From: Akebia trifoliata | Lineage: Eukaryota; Streptophyta; Magnoliopsida; Ranunculales; Lardizabalaceae | Length of the DNA: 64,000 nucleotides | NCBI GenBank assembly: GCA_017979445.1 | Contig: CM030714.1 | Coordinates: 10,337,569-10,401,568, forward strand | Direction of reading: 5' to 3' | Shown: positions 11,336-23,747 of the stretch, piece after piece | How the letters are laid out: each line of letters opens with the position of its first letter | How positions within the stretch are numbered: the stretch's first letter is position 1 | Notes under the pieces: generated by a model | The model's database searches: none | Seen by the model: the letters and a program-made list of their open reading frames with translations, nothing else | Told to the model about the DNA's origin: nothing | Program-made: the position numbers and the translations under genes

Positions 11336-13795
11336 TCATCTATTTATCTCGATTCACTAAACAAAACTAATGTTTGTAGATCGGAGAATCAAAAAATTAT
11401 TTTAGAAAAGAGATTGAAAGTATGCGATAAATTAAGTCAAGATTATGGGGCAAGTATTAATTGTTCTCTGTGAAGCATGGTTCATCTTAAACTTATCAAA
11501 GAATGAACTATCAAAACTTTGAGAAACAATCAATAGTAAATTCAAAAATATTCGCTTAACAATTATCACAATAAAACGATTAAGCAATTATGAGAACAAT
11601 AAAATACTAATAAAGTCTTGCTCCGACTTCCTCAACTGATCTAACAGAAAAATTAGTCAATGATCATTGCAAGAACAACAAAATAAAATAAAATAAACAT
11701 GATGTAAGAAGAGAGAAAGGTGAATCTTTTATTGCTTCTTGACATTGAAATCGATAAGGGTTCTTCGATTACAACTCTTTCAAAAATTAAGAATAAAACA
11801 GAAAATAAAAGTTATTATTCTTCTAATTCTCTAAATGATATTAGCTCTTGGTCTGGTCTCCCATTTATAGAGTGACTAGATTAGGATTTCTGTGGAAATT
11901 AGGATTACAGAAACATTCTATGATTACAAAAATTCATAAACCCTAGTCTATTACGAATGTTTTTCAATCGCTAGCCTTCAATATGAATTACGAGACAAGA
12001 CTCTCTCCTTTGACCAAGCCGTCCTAGTCAACCTGGACAGCACGGTCAACCTGGGCCCATATAACTTGGGTCTTGGTCAGTTGACCGCTCCCAGTCCTTG
12101 ATCGCAATGCATGCTTCAATTGTTCTGACTTATTCCCAGAAATTTACTTTCTTTCCTATTGCACAAAATTAAAAGTAATTAATTTCAAAACACATTATTT
12201 AATGAAATCTATGAGAAATATAGACTAACAATTTATTATGTTTAGTAAAGGGATTTGATATGCAATTTATCTGTAAAGCTCATGCTAAATGGGTTCTAGA
12301 AATCACTTTCTAAACCCCGATTACACTCCAAAATCTAGATTTTGGTAGTTTCAAGTAAAAAATAAAAATAAATACTAATTACAAACCACTTTCGTAGGTG
12401 ACACAACTGCATTTAGCGGATGCAACAAGCCCTTAAACCCCTAGGTTACCCCTAGTAGAGAAGTTTGACTCGTAAGAGTTTATAGTAAATATACCCACAA
12501 AATTTTGACACTTTACAAGAATATCTAAATCAAACTAAATGGATATAAGGCAAACATAACGACACTTCACAAATCAATTACAAGTCCTTTACATTTACAC
12601 AAAGTTCTAATTTTCATTCCAAATTTTGTAAAATTTCAAGAGTAACTTGAGTGGTTGTGCAATTTTTCTGATTTTTTTTTAAAGTAGCAACTTTTCAGGA
12701 ACAAGATTTCACCTCCTAATTGCTAAGAATGGTCAGTTCTAACTAGAAACTACGTATCTTGTCTAAGATTGTGAGAGGTGTGGACGTTAACTTTAATACC
12801 TTTAAGGGACTTTATCTGTGATATTTCAGCTTACTCACATTTTATCATTAACGGTTTTCACCCTACTAAACTATTTGATCTCGTTGGACTCTTTTCTTTT
12901 TACACTTTTTCAATTCTAGCATTTTTGCTTTGATTTGATCTTTCTCACATCGTATTTTTTATTTTTATTTTTATTTTTTACTTTTTCACACATCATCATT
13001 TTTCTAGTGTCTTTTTTACAAAAAGTAGGTAGTTCTTTTTAAGGTATCCAGTCTAATGTTATGGTTGTTGTCCAAGTTGTACTAGATCCAATTATGTTTT
13101 TCTTCTATCCATCAAACCAAAGGACAAAAAAACTATAACTCATTAGATTCGGTGTCTCCTAACACTCTAGACAAAAAAGAGGGTCGACTCTTGTTCCATA
13201 AAATTCTATTTTTAATAAATCAAAAGTGTCGTGAATTTTCAAATTAATCTTTTGATTTTCTTGATAAAGAACACAAGCTCAAAAAAAAATTGGACATGAG
13301 CCTAAGATTTGAAATTCATATGTAAACTCTACATACAATGAGTTTGAAGAAAATATTTTGCAACTGTTAAATATTTTTGATTTTTTTTTCAATTTTTTTA
13401 AAACATGAAAATAAACTAGTAATAAATAAAAATAAACTAGAAATAAAATGCAATTGTGAGCTAACCCTACCCCTAAACCTAAACGAAGTATTGTTCTCAA
13501 TATGAAGTAATAAAGAAAGTGAGAAGAAGTTAGATCACACCTGAATTGATTTTGGCATTAAAAGCATTGATGTTACACTAATCTGCATAGATTGAACATA
13601 CATGTCATCGACAGGGAATTGCAGGAAAAAAAATACTTCCTACAAAAAATAAAATATCCTAACTAGAATTTAAAAACAACCTAAATGACAAAAATACATT
13701 CTACTAAGAATTTGAAGTCTCGTCCTCTTGTGCATTAACATGAGCCCTCTGCTCCTCAATGTAGGCCAATGTCTGCCTCTAACTAACTAGGGTAT
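11336..13795. other. AT-rich intergenic or decayed repeat, no gene recognised
   Basis: No reading frame of interest is present. The part near 13500-13800 may be the untranslated tail of the Athila-like element on the minus strand, but I could not define an LTR or polypurine tract. Confidence 0.35.
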
Positions 13796-13799
13796 TTTA

Positions 13800-14655
13800 T
13801 CGAGTCATGCAATGTCCTCAAAGTCTAGACTCAGAGTTCGATCTTCCTCAGGTTGCTCTTCTTCAAATTCTACTCCTGGGGGTCCATAATCATGGGGGGC
13901 CATCATGCTCCTCCACATTGATACCCGGCGACCAGAAACCTTGCACACAGGTCGTAAAAGCCATTTTTCCCTTAAAGAGTGGGAGACGTTCGAGACCACC
14001 CCGTGTCATCAATCCAGCCACTGGGACACCTATCCGTCGTTGAAGAATTCGACAGGCAAGATGGGGTAATGCAAACGATCAACTTGGATTGGTCATCACA
14101 TCGACCAATGTTTCCAAAAGAAGACGAACCACACAAAAGGTCGGGTCACATGTCTGAATGGCATGCAGGAAGTAAAGATGTTTAGTAGCTCCGTTGAATG
14201 TTGAGTCCCAAGCACAATGGTCGTAATCCAGCACCAACGAAGATACTGATTTTCGTAGAGGCACCTGGACTTCAACCTGCCATCCTTGATATAAATATCT
14301 TGCTTAGAGAGGCCGGAAGGTATGATGTAGTAGTTGAACCCAAAATCAGGCTTGCACACACCATTTTTCACCAATACGATTCCCAAGATCACATAGAGAT
14401 CAAAGGCATTGATTGTGAATGTAATGCCCCTAAAATTAATGATGATTGATGAAACGGATGAATTGTCGGATACATATGAGCCATAAAAATCTCGAACTAA
14501 TTCATTGTTAAATTCTCTGTCTCCACATACAACAAGCAACTCCACCCACGTCCAAGCAACTCTCCACGGAACCACGATCCTTGGGGAATATCAAATGTGT
14601 CATAATACACCTCCTCAAGAAAGATGGATTGGGTTTTGGGTGCCATAGATCAAAA
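13800..14655 (-). pseudogene. remnant of the ORF downstream of integrase in an Athila-like element
   Basis: On the minus strand an ATG at about 14655 opens a frame with MAPKTQSIFLEEVYYDTF and, further on, ELVRDFYGSYVSD and FTINAFDLYVILGI. The last two resemble the putative plant transposon protein domain (often annotated PF20167) found in Athila-type and related plant elements. The frame is then disrupted toward 13800. Position and strand, just after integrase, fit a third ORF of the same retroelement. The domain assignment is from memory of the motif pattern and is moderate. Confidence 0.5.
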
Positions 14656-15137
14656 GAAGATGATGAAAGGAAGAATTTATCAAAAAATAGAGCACATGAG
14701 GTCCACAGGCACCATGGCACCTTGAATGGGTAGGGCGGCGTGGTAGAGTGCAGGTGGATGGTGGTGCAGAGAGCGAGGGTGGGTCGTATTGCCCAGACCC
14801 AATGGGCCAATTGGAGTAAGATTTGAACAGTCGGATTTTCGTCGATGAGATCGTTGGAAATCGAAGAAAAATGGAGGTGGAGGCTTAAAGAAAAATATGA
14901 AATGAGATAAGTATTAGGGTATGTTCTTTTAAAAGAGGATGCATAATTTTCCAGAAAAAAAAAAATTTTGCACCTTGGCAAATAATTTTTCCCAAAAAAT
15001 TTCAAGTTAAAAAATAAATTTTCTAGGAAACTTTTCTTATGAAATTTTGCATAATTTATACCCTTTTTAACCCTTAATGGTGAATTCAAATTGAAAAAAG
15101 AATAAGAAAGAATGGGTCTTACGTGGTTGCAAGCCTT

Positions 15138-16240
15138 CTAATCAAGAGTTGTTTTTCGAAAAGCGTTAAGTTTATTGTCTTCAGTAAAACAATGACATGA
15201 GGCTAATCCTGGTACATAAGATCCCTCAAAAAGAATCTTTTTCTTATGGTAGGAGATGGAAAAATGATTGGAGCCTTGACCGTTGACTTGGAATATACTG
15301 CCATCCACAGGATTGAGAATCTCAATATTGTCATGTGAATGAATTTTATGGACCACAAAGGGTCCTATCCATCGAGATTTCAATTTGTTGGAAAAGAAGT
15401 AAAGGTGAGAATTATAGAGTAATACTTGCTAACCTAATTGGAAGGATTTTCACTGAATGTATTTATCATGCTAGGCTTCTGTACGATCCTTGTATAATTT
15501 AGCATTATCATATGCATCGTTACACAATTCTTCCAACTTGGAGAGTTGAAGTTTTCTGTGTTCTCCTACTTTGGCTAGATCAAAATTGATGTGTTTTACA
15601 GTCCAATAGGCGCGGTGTTCAAGTTCGACCGAGAGGTGACAGGCTTTTCCAAAGATGAGATGATAGGGGGACATGCCAATCGAAGTTGTGAAAATCGTAC
15701 GATAGGCCCACTAGGCGTTGCTTAATTGCAAAGACCAATCCTTTTACTAAGGATTTACTATTTTTCAAGAACGGTTTTTCCTTCGCAATTGGATATTTTG
15801 ACTTGTCCACTCATTTGAGGGTGATACGAAGTGGCAACTTGGTGAGTAATGGCATATTTACACATGAGACTTTCAAAAACTTGATTGCAAAAATGCTTAC
15901 CTCCGTTACTAATGATAATCGTAGGAGTACCAAAATGAGCAAATACGATATTTTTAATAAAATTCATAATGACTTTGTGGTCGTTGGTCCGGTACGCTGT
16001 TACTTCTACCCATTTAGACACGTAGTCGACTACGACTAGGATATATTGGAATTCGTGCGAAATGGGAAAGGGTCCCATGAAGTCAATGTCCCAAACATCG
16101 AAGATTTTGATGACCAGAATGAGTTGTTAGGCCATTTCGTTTCTTTGGCTAATCTTACATAAACGTTGGCATCGATCACATGATTAAGTGAAGACATGGG
16201 CATCATGAAAAAGCATTGACAAATAGAAACCACATTGTAG
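15138..16240 (-). pseudogene. Ty3/gypsy (Athila-like) integrase remnant
   Basis: Frames shifted against each other carry integrase pieces in the right order on the minus strand. The zinc-finger end and the [10 protein letters not shown] start of the catalytic core are near 16080-16230, followed by [28 protein letters not shown] and [15 protein letters not shown]. The C-terminal part has [19 protein letters not shown] and a GPFVV...FQVNGQ region at 15138-15383. The second acidic residue of the D-D-E triad, normally Asp in SDGG, is Asn here (SNGG). With the frameshifts this means no active enzyme. The sequence pattern fits the Athila clade. Confidence 0.87.
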
Positions 16241-16599
16241 TACTTTTACTGTTGTTTTCTTTCCTTCGAAGTGACCACCACAAGCGTGGTTATGGCAGAA
16301 CTTGAGAATACTTTTCTGATAATGGTATGAAATAGTTCAATGAATTATTTGGTCTGGGCAGTACTTAAACAAGTATGGATCATTCTAGAAAAATCATTTT
16401 GCTTGAGCGAGGAATCTCACCATCTCTTGTTTCTTTCACGAGGTAAGTATTTTCCCTATCACCAAGTAGTTGACAATGTCAGCATACCATGGTGTGTCAG
16501 ATTAGAAATGGTTATTAATTATTCATCTGGAAAATTCTCAGAGATGGGAAAGGAGTTAGAACTTGCTTCAACTACCAACCTAGATAAGTAATCGACAAT

Positions 16600-17326
16600 T
16601 ACATTCTCGCATTCTTTTTTATCTCGAATTTCGAGATCAAATTCTTACAATAAGAAGATCCATTGGATTAAACCTTGTTTTAGCATCCTTTTTACAGAGA
16701 AAATATTTTAGCGTTGCACGGTCAATGAAGATTACTACCTTGGATACAATGTATCCCAACACAATCCCGGAAGTGACCATGAAATGATACTTCTCCTAGT
16801 TTAACACAAGATTTTTCTTGTGACATCTAACTAAGACTAACTTCAGGTGATGCAAACAATTGTCAAAGCTAGATTCGAAAATTGAAAAGTCGTCCATGAA
16901 GACTTCAAAAAAAAAATCTACCATATCGAAGAAAATACTCAACATATATCGTTGAAGGGTTGTAGGAGCATTGCAAAGCTTAAAGGACACATGCCGATAG
17001 GCAAAAATCCCAAAAGGGCACATAAACGTTGTTTATTCTTGATCTTCAAGGGCGATCAGGATCTGATTGTACCCCAAGTATCCATCAAGAAAGTAGTAGT
17101 AGGCATTTCTGGCCAAGCATTCTAGCATTTAATATATGAATGAAAGAAGGAAGTGATATTTTCGTGTCATTGAATTTAACTTCCTATAGTCTATACAAAC
17201 TCGACACCCAATTTGGATGCGAGTCGATACTAATTCATTGTCCTTGTTGGTTACAACTATGACACCGAATTCTTTTGGGACAACTTGAACTGGACTTACC
17301 CATTTACTATTTGAGATGGGATATAT
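16600..17326 (-). pseudogene. Athila-like reverse transcriptase and RNase H remnant, internally deleted
   Basis: The minus strand encodes IYPISNSKWVSPVQVVPK, CRVCIDYRKLNSMTRK, CPFGIFAYRHVSFKLCNAPT and VFMDDFSIF (an FMDD catalytic box), ending in LVLN. These are RT fingers and palm. The next codons give YHFMVTSGIVLGYIVSK and then jump straight to an RNase H piece (VVIFIDRATLKYF, then LIQW-type and CENVIVDYLSRL sequence at 16600-16790). The RT thumb and the start of RNase H are missing. A segment between the first RT motifs and the CPFG block is also degraded. The 5' side of this fragment is interrupted at 17327 by another element. Confidence 0.87.
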
Positions 17327-20300
17327 TGTCCCATTCTGCCAAAACGCTAACACAAAGCCCCATGTCAAATCTCAAGGCACAAGGTAGCGCCTCGAAATTT
17401 TGGCATGGTCTCCTCTATTTATGTTAGCATTCCAAGGTATTCAACCTGCACGTGATAGACGACATACATTATCCTGTATATACATATAAAATATAATAAC
17501 TAGCGGAAGCCTATATACATCTAATAACGTACGATAGATATAGTGTGGAAAAATGAACTAATATACAAGATTATCCAAAACTCCTCACTCTAACAAAAGT
17601 CTTAACGCTCAAGACAAAATCCATAAAACTACTTAGATGAACTAACACCACTAGGAGGTATAACCCCAATACTCACCAGGTGACGAACTCTAGTTGTTTA
17701 TCTGACCCACCAGATGATCCTCACTCGTACTCTATACCTGTCTCACCAAGCTCTGAATCTAAAACTAAAAGAAAATGGAAAAGGAAAGGGAAAGTAACAA
17801 TGGTTACCCAATAGGGAAACAAACAATTTATTTCAATAACCTCTCCTAACATAAACGAATAACCATACTAAATCATTTTAACATATGCAAATTTTTACAG
17901 AAGAAACTACGATTAATTGATACATATAGACAGAGATGAGCAACTAGACATTTTAAAACTCACATTACATTCATCAGTAGTACTCATTATAATTTTTTTT
18001 TATACGAATTTAATTGATCAAATGGAAACATTAAACATGCATTTCATTTTATATATAAAATAAGGCAACAAATACATAATACATAATGGTGAAGTAGTGG
18101 AATTAGAGAGTTGGGATTCACGACTGGATCGTTTTAGTAGTTGCACTTACCACGCTTGCTTGACTATTTATCCAGCTCAAGCTGACCGTTTGACGTGACC
18201 GTAAGCAATGGGTCTCTTTTCGATGTGTCAGAACGTTCGACTACTATAGATTGTTAGTGATCATTGACTAATCATCTTCGCCTATGCCTATCAGGCGTGC
18301 ATGTGATTCCCAAATATACAATCCATTTGTATATGACCACATTTACATTACTAGTTCACTAGTAAAGATAGAAAAGAATAAACCCGGATTTTACTTGTGA
18401 CTCCACTCTTATACGCGTCCCATACCATGTATGAGTTTGGTTGTCCCTACCGTACATCCCAAGATAGTACACATCTCTGGATGATATGACACATTATCCC
18501 TTCAGGTATTCACAGACTCTTTAACAGCTCACAAAATAGCTACATATATATATATATATATATTATTTTCATTTGAAAATAAAAGAGAAATTAACAATAC
18601 AAGGTTGAGAATGGATATCCAATTTCCTACCATGCAATTGTGGCCACCCAGCCTAAAATAAATAACAAAACTTGGAGCCTCTGCGCCAACAGAATTTAAA
18701 TAAACATGCAACCAATCATTATCCCTGAATATCCTTTCACTAACCTACATACAACACACAATGTAAAATGCAAACATCACTCCTTGATCGTATTTCCTAC
18801 CCCGTAGCCACATGTCAGCTAATGGAGCCTGCCATGTGTAGTACTGCTACCATACCGCTATCCCAGCTGATCACGGGCCCAGTTTGACACGTGCACAGGG
18901 TGTGACATCCCATTTTTAATGTAAAATGCAGACATTACCCCTCGGGTATAATTCTGACATTTTACCGTTTTATCCCCTTTTCCCTTTTTTCTAATTTTCG
19001 CAGTTCTCAATCTTTCAAAAAAAATATTCACTTTCTGATGTTTATCAATTTAATATGAGTTCATTGAATATTAAATCATTTTTTTAACTATAAAATTCAT
19101 TTTTTTCAATAACATTGAAAAAATACAAAACTTAGATCAAAACGAGGTCCGAACGGTGCACAGAACCCAACTGACGGAAATAACCTGGTGAAATATCCTA
19201 CCCACGTATAATTTGTTATAAAATATAATAAAATATATTAAATATGCAAGTTCTGACGTGAATTTGAAATAACCAATTGAATTCTATATTTTTAGAAACG
19301 CATCACAAATTTTTGATAAAATCTTAAATGCAATTTTCATAATCTACGATTACTAATTGAAATTGAGAGTTCCTTACAATCTCTATGTGAAATGATCAAA
19401 GTACGTACGTAGAAATCGAGTCGGTCGACACAAAAATAGAGGTGGATCAGACTTCGAGATAGTTGATTTTTTAATTTGATCCGATAGTTTCGAAGATCTC
19501 GACACCGTTGTTCTTTCTCCCTTCTAAGACGGATGACGATTTGACCTTGAAACAAGCGAAATCTGAGGTCGAAGTTACGAAATCCTCGTATATATATACA
19601 GCTGATTTTTTATGATACGAGGTGAAAGAGAAGATGAAACGAAAAGAAGTTGGGTGGGTTTTGTAGATGTCGAGGCTATGGACCTTTTTCCCTTCTGCGG
19701 CGGAAGTCAACGATGACCCGTTCGCAACGGATTTAAGTTAGAAAATTTGAAAAAAATAATAATTTTTTTTTAAATCCGTTGGATGGTTTTGTGTTGTTTA
19801 AAATGAAGATGAATAGTAAAAAAAAATTTAAAATTTTATTTATATAAAATTTTAAGACAATTGTAGTATTTTACCTATTGTTATGTTCGACGATAACTTG
19901 ACCGTCCAGACTTCAAAAATAATGAGTGAATACTCTATTTTGTATAATTTTTCATTTCGGATCTAATGGTGTGATCAATTTCTACAAATTATTTCTCAAA
20001 CAAAAATTTACATTTTTAGCTCGATGGGACCCTAAAATTAACGTCATTTTCATTTTTTATAATAATTTAACTTTTTAGGCTCCGAAATTGATAAGTAAAT
20101 AATCCATTTTCTATAATTTTTTGTTACGAACCTAATAGTGTGATCAAATTTTAAATATTCTTATTCTAGTAAAAAATCATTATTTTAGCCTGATCCGACA
20201 CGGTAATCGAGAATTTTGTAACTTTTCTGTTCGGACTCTCATTTAAGCGTGCTTACAGGCTAAAGTATATTTTTCAATCATTTTGAATCTAATGATGATG

Positions 20301-20427
20301 TCAGAATCCATTAAAAATTATCAAAAACATCCTAAAGTTTTACCCCTAAATCTCATTTTCAAGATTTTCTCAAAATTTTACTATTTATTTTTCCTCGAGA
20401 TACGAATAAAAAACTTAGGGTTTTACA
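17327..20427 (+). mobile_element. 3.1-kb LTR-type insertion inside the Athila-like pol
   Basis: The segment starts TGTCCC, ends GGGTTTTACA, and is flanked by TATAT on both sides (17322-17326 and 20428-20432). These are the TG...CA ends and 5-bp duplication of LTR retroelements. The RT reading of the host element resumes across the site when the segment is left out. The right part from 18899 (TGTGACATCCCATTTTT) to 20427 looks like an LTR of a Tekay/Del-type chromovirus. The left 1.5 kb resembles the non-coding tail that precedes such an LTR. No gag-pol and no matching left LTR are seen, so it is a truncated or non-autonomous copy. A (TA)n tract lies at 18542-18562. Confidence 0.7.
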
Positions 20428-20432
20428 TATAT

Positions 20433-21160
20433 GATATCTGTATCTAGCAATTTGAAGACTTCTCCTCGAACTACTTCTTATAAGATCAGATTCAGTCTCA
20501 TTTATGGTTCTCACGATGATTGTAATTGTCCTCGAGGTGTATTTAATGCATAACTATAAAGGGGATTGATGCTCTTGATATCAGCTATGCTCCAATCAAT
20601 AGCTTTCTTTATGTTCACGTAGAACATCTAATAATTCCTCTTCTTGTGACTTTTCTAAGTCAGGTGGGATAATAACAAGGAAGGTCTCAGCCTTCTCTAA
20701 GAACACATATTTCAACGTGTCAGGCAACTATTTTAGTTCAGGTTTAGGAATTTTTCCAACTAAAGGTAGAGATGAAGATGTGGGGAAACTCTCTACTTTA
20801 AGTTGCCAATTTTGAAAATCCATTTCAAGTTTAGTGTCAAGAACCACAAAATCAATAGAGAAATAGAAGTATTTCACCTTGATTATTACATCCTCTATTA
20901 TCCCCTTAGAAACCTTAACTGATCTGTTTGCTAAGCTGAGTATAATGTCCGTAAGTTTGAGTTCCCCCAAACCTAGTTGTTTGTAGACAAAAAAGGAAGA
21001 AGGTTTATACTAGCCCCTAGATCTAGTAGACACTTCTCGATCATTATTTTTTCTATATACACCGAGATTGTAGGATAGCCTGAGTCCTTGAATTTAGGCA
21101 CAACTGTCTACTGGATTAAATTGCAGTCCCTTAATATCAAAAGTTTAAGGTGCATGAATG
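20433..21160 (-). pseudogene. Athila-like protease and pol linker remnant
   Basis: The minus strand encodes KDSGYPTISVYIEKIMIEKC and LLDLGASINLLP. The latter is the retropepsin active site in the DLGAS form usual in Athila. After a frameshift come LGELKLTDIILSLANRSVKV and IDFVVLDTKLEMDFQ. Further on are SQEEELLDVLREHK and, in a shifted frame, SIADIKSINP and EVVREEVFKLLDTDIIY. The last piece meets the RT piece on the other side of the 3.1-kb insertion. Gag is not found upstream; a solo LTR begins only 40 bp away. Confidence 0.83.
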
Positions 21161-21198
21161 TGTTCTTCATGGATTTTAAAAGTCAGTCTGATGGACAT

Positions 21199-21781
21199 TG
21201 TAAAGGGTAATAATTGCACGATTATCTAAATTGTACACGTGTCCTAGTCAGTAGAATGGTACCATACGTAAATCAGCATTCATAGTGATGCCCAACAGTA
21301 GGGCAAGCCATTATAGAAAATGTCTAGCCTGGTTAAAAGGGCAACATAACACTAGATAAGACCTAGCCTGCCAAGTAGGGCAGGCCTAGTCTAAGTATAT
21401 TCGTAATCCTGATTTGCACATGTCAATTCTAGAGATCTCGAAAGGGATCTTCCTAGAATAGCGGACCCAATCCCAAATATCCCAATTTCGTTTAAGATCC
21501 TAGCAATCAGGGATTCTCCGGAATCGCATCTCGTGAAAAAAGGAAACCCTGATTCAAAGGAAAGATCTATAAATAGAAAATTTGATATAAGTTAAGGGAT
21601 CTTTTTTGGCCCATTAAGGGAGGAGAGGGTTCAATCAGTCACAACAATTATTCTTCTGCAACTCTAACTTGAACGTCGGAGAATTCTTAACAGGTACCGT
21701 ACCGATGCTTATAAGGAGGAAAAAGGAGCGATTTCGAATTAGTAGAGTCCATCAACGCCTTCACCGAAATTTGACCGCACA
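21199..21781 (+). mobile_element. solo LTR, Tat-like Ty3/gypsy
   Basis: It starts TGTAAAGGG and ends ACCGCACA, with GACAT before (21194-21198) and GACAC after (21782-21786), a 5-bp duplication with one mismatch. A TATA box (TATAAATAG) is at about 21570 with a putative transcription start and AACGTCGGAGAATTC-type downstream sequence, a pattern known from LTRs of Tat/Ogre elements. No internal region follows, so it is a solo LTR of about 583 bp, inserted in or next to the Athila remnant in opposite orientation. Confidence 0.7.
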
Positions 21782-21867
21782 GACACAATAGTAATTGATT
21801 AAAGGCATTAACACTTTACTCATATTAAGGAAAATCTAGCACACAAAAAAAAGGAGCCAAGGTTTGA

Positions 21868-22219
21868 ATAAGTAAGAGTTGGGGTGCCAATAGTAGCTCT
21901 CTTTATTTTGAAATCTTTATTCTTGAGAACTCCTCTTGGCACCCTAATTTTTTACATTTTGTTAATTTTTAAATGTGTTCGAATAATGTTTTAAAATAAT
22001 GAATAGTGATTTGAAGGTATAGGAAAGTGGCTTGGAGCCTTTATTTTGAAGTAGATGCCAATTTGAAGGCATTTTTTGAAGCTCTCGGTAGGAGTTGCTC
22101 TAAATCCTAATTCAATCTCAACTAGTTATTACACTAAGTGCGAAGACCAAATCTCTCTTTGGCCAATTTTCAGTCTTCTTCCATAAGCATCAACCCTAAC
22201 CCATTTGCATTTGTTCAAA
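21868..22219. other. intergenic with one end of the GGGGTGCCAATAG MITE family
   Basis: AAGAGTTGGGGTGCCAATAG at 21874-21893 matches the right end of the MITEs at 2168 and 57173. A reversed partial end (CTTGGCACCCTAA) lies at about 21943-21955. The rest to 22219 shows nothing recognisable. Confidence 0.5.

Positions 22220-22277
<58 letters not shown>
22220..22277. repeat. (TA)n microsatellite, left border of the TA-element array
   Basis: About 58 bp of uninterrupted TA. Similar tracts separate nearly every element up to 34328: 22621-22640, 22998-23010, 23723-23747, 24797-24810, 32670-32682, 33064-33108, 33487-33516, 33898-33913 and 34295-34328. Confidence 0.95.
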
Positions 22278-22283
<6 letters not shown>

Positions 22284-22620
22284 CGTGTAATGGCTAACTC
22301 TTTGGCAAAACATGAGTTAGAAGTTTTGGAATGGGTTGATTTTTGGTGAGGATGATCTCTACACCATAGAGATCATCCTCACCAAAAATCAGCACATTCC
22401 AAAACTTCTAACCCATGTTTACAAGTTGAAAAATCGTGGACCGTCCATTTTTTGTAAACTATTTTTTTATGGGGTTAGAAGTTTTGGAATGGGCTGGTTT
22501 CTAGTGATGATGATCTCCTCACCGTAGAAATCATCCTCACCAAAAATCAGCCCATTCTAAAACTTCTAACTCATGTTTTGAAAAATGTTTTGCCAAAAAG
22601 TTAGCCATTGAACGGGACCC
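22278..22620. mobile_element. TA-flanked palindromic element A (343 bp)
   Basis: It begins GGGTAGCGTGTAATGGCTAAC and ends GTTAGCCATTGAACGGGACCC between TA tracts. It contains two long hairpins, each built from GAAGTTTTGGAATGGG, a TGATTTTTGGTGAGGATGAT arm and its complement. The spacer between them reads AATCGTGGACCGTCCA. It has no coding capacity. A close relative is 33109-33486. Confidence 0.85.
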
Positions 22621-22641
22621 ATATATATATATATATATGTA

Positions 22642-22997
22642 GGGTGGCGTTCTAGACAAAGCATTTTGTCTTATGTGGGCTAAAATTTTCATAATGGGCT
22701 GAATTTTTGTGAGGATGATCTCTATGATGAGAAGATCATCCTCACAAAAAATCAGTAAATTCTAAAATTCTAACCCTAATTTATAAGATGAAGAATCGTG
22801 AACCGTTAATTTTTACCGTTAGTTTGTAACCACTTTTTATGGGGTTAGAAGTTTCAGAATTGGCTGATTTTTTGTGAGGATAATCTAATAACTATAGAAA
22901 TCACCCTCACAAAAAATCATTCCATTCTGAAACTTTTTAATCATATAAGACAAAACTATAGAATGTTGGCTAGGATTTTATCAAAAAAAAGCTACCC
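22642..22997. mobile_element. TA-flanked palindromic element B (356 bp)
   Basis: It starts GGGTGGCGTTCTAGAC and ends AAAGCTACCC, and is flanked by TA tracts. The hairpin arms TTTTTGTGAGGATGATCTC and complement are diverged from the other members (GTGAGG in place of GGTGAGG). This is the most distinct small member of the array. Confidence 0.8.
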
Positions 22998-23010
22998 TAT
23001 ATATATATAT

Positions 23011-23392
23011 GGGTCCCGTTCAGCACCCTAAGTTTTACCACACACTTTAACAAACGTGTTTTGTCTTACATGGGTTAGAAGTTTTGGAGTGGGCTGATTT
23101 TTGGTGAGGATGATCTCTATGGTGAGGAGATCATCCTCACCAAAAATCAGCTCATTCCAAAACTTCTAACCCCATCAAAAATGGTTTACAAAAAATGGAC
23201 GGTCCACGATTTTTCAACGTGTAAACATGGGGCTAAACATTTCGGAATGGGCTGATTTTTGGGGAGGATGATCTTCTAATCATAGAGATCATCCTCACCA
23301 AAAATCAGCCCATTCCAAAACTTATAACCCATGTAGGACAAAAAACGTTTGTTAAAGTGTGTGGTAAAACTTAGGGTGTTGAACATTTCCCT
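23011..23392. mobile_element. TA-flanked palindromic element C (382 bp)
   Basis: Ends are GGGTCCCGTTCAGCACCC and GGGTGTTGAACATTTCCC. Terminal arms share AAGTTTTACCACACAC and its complement. Two hairpins lie inside around GATGATCTC. It is closely related to 32683-33063, 33517-33897 and 33914-34294. It has no coding capacity. Confidence 0.88.
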
Positions 23393-23400
23393 ATATATAC

Positions 23401-23722
23401 ATGGGTTAGAAGTTTTGGAATGGGCTGATTTTTGGTGAGGATGATCTCTATGATTAGAAGATCATCTTCCCCAAAAATCAGCCCATTCCGAAATGTTTAG
23501 CCCCATGTTTACACGTTGAAAAATCGTGGACCGTCCATTTTTTGTAAACCATTTTTTATGGGGTTAGAAGTTTTGGAATGAGCTGATTTTTGGTGAGGAT
23601 GATCTCCTCACCATAGAGATCATCCTCACCAAAAATCAGCCCATTCCAATACTTCTAACCCATGTAAGACAAAACACGTTTGTTAAAGTGTGTGGTAAAG
23701 CTTAGGGTGCTGAACGGGACCC
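23401..23722. mobile_element. TA-flanked palindromic element D, left end missing
   Basis: It begins CATGGGTTAGAAGTTTTGG directly after a short TATATATA tract and so lacks the ACCACACAC terminal arm that its relatives carry. The right end GGGTGCTGAACGGGACCC is intact. Otherwise it matches element C in inverted orientation. Confidence 0.8.
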
Positions 23723-23747
23723 TATATATATATATATATATATATAT

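Noticed and set aside
14508..15089. 193-codon minus-strand open frame
   Set aside because: Overlaps the better supported frame of the Athila-like ORF in another register and shows no domain; biased toward Phe, Leu and Ser.
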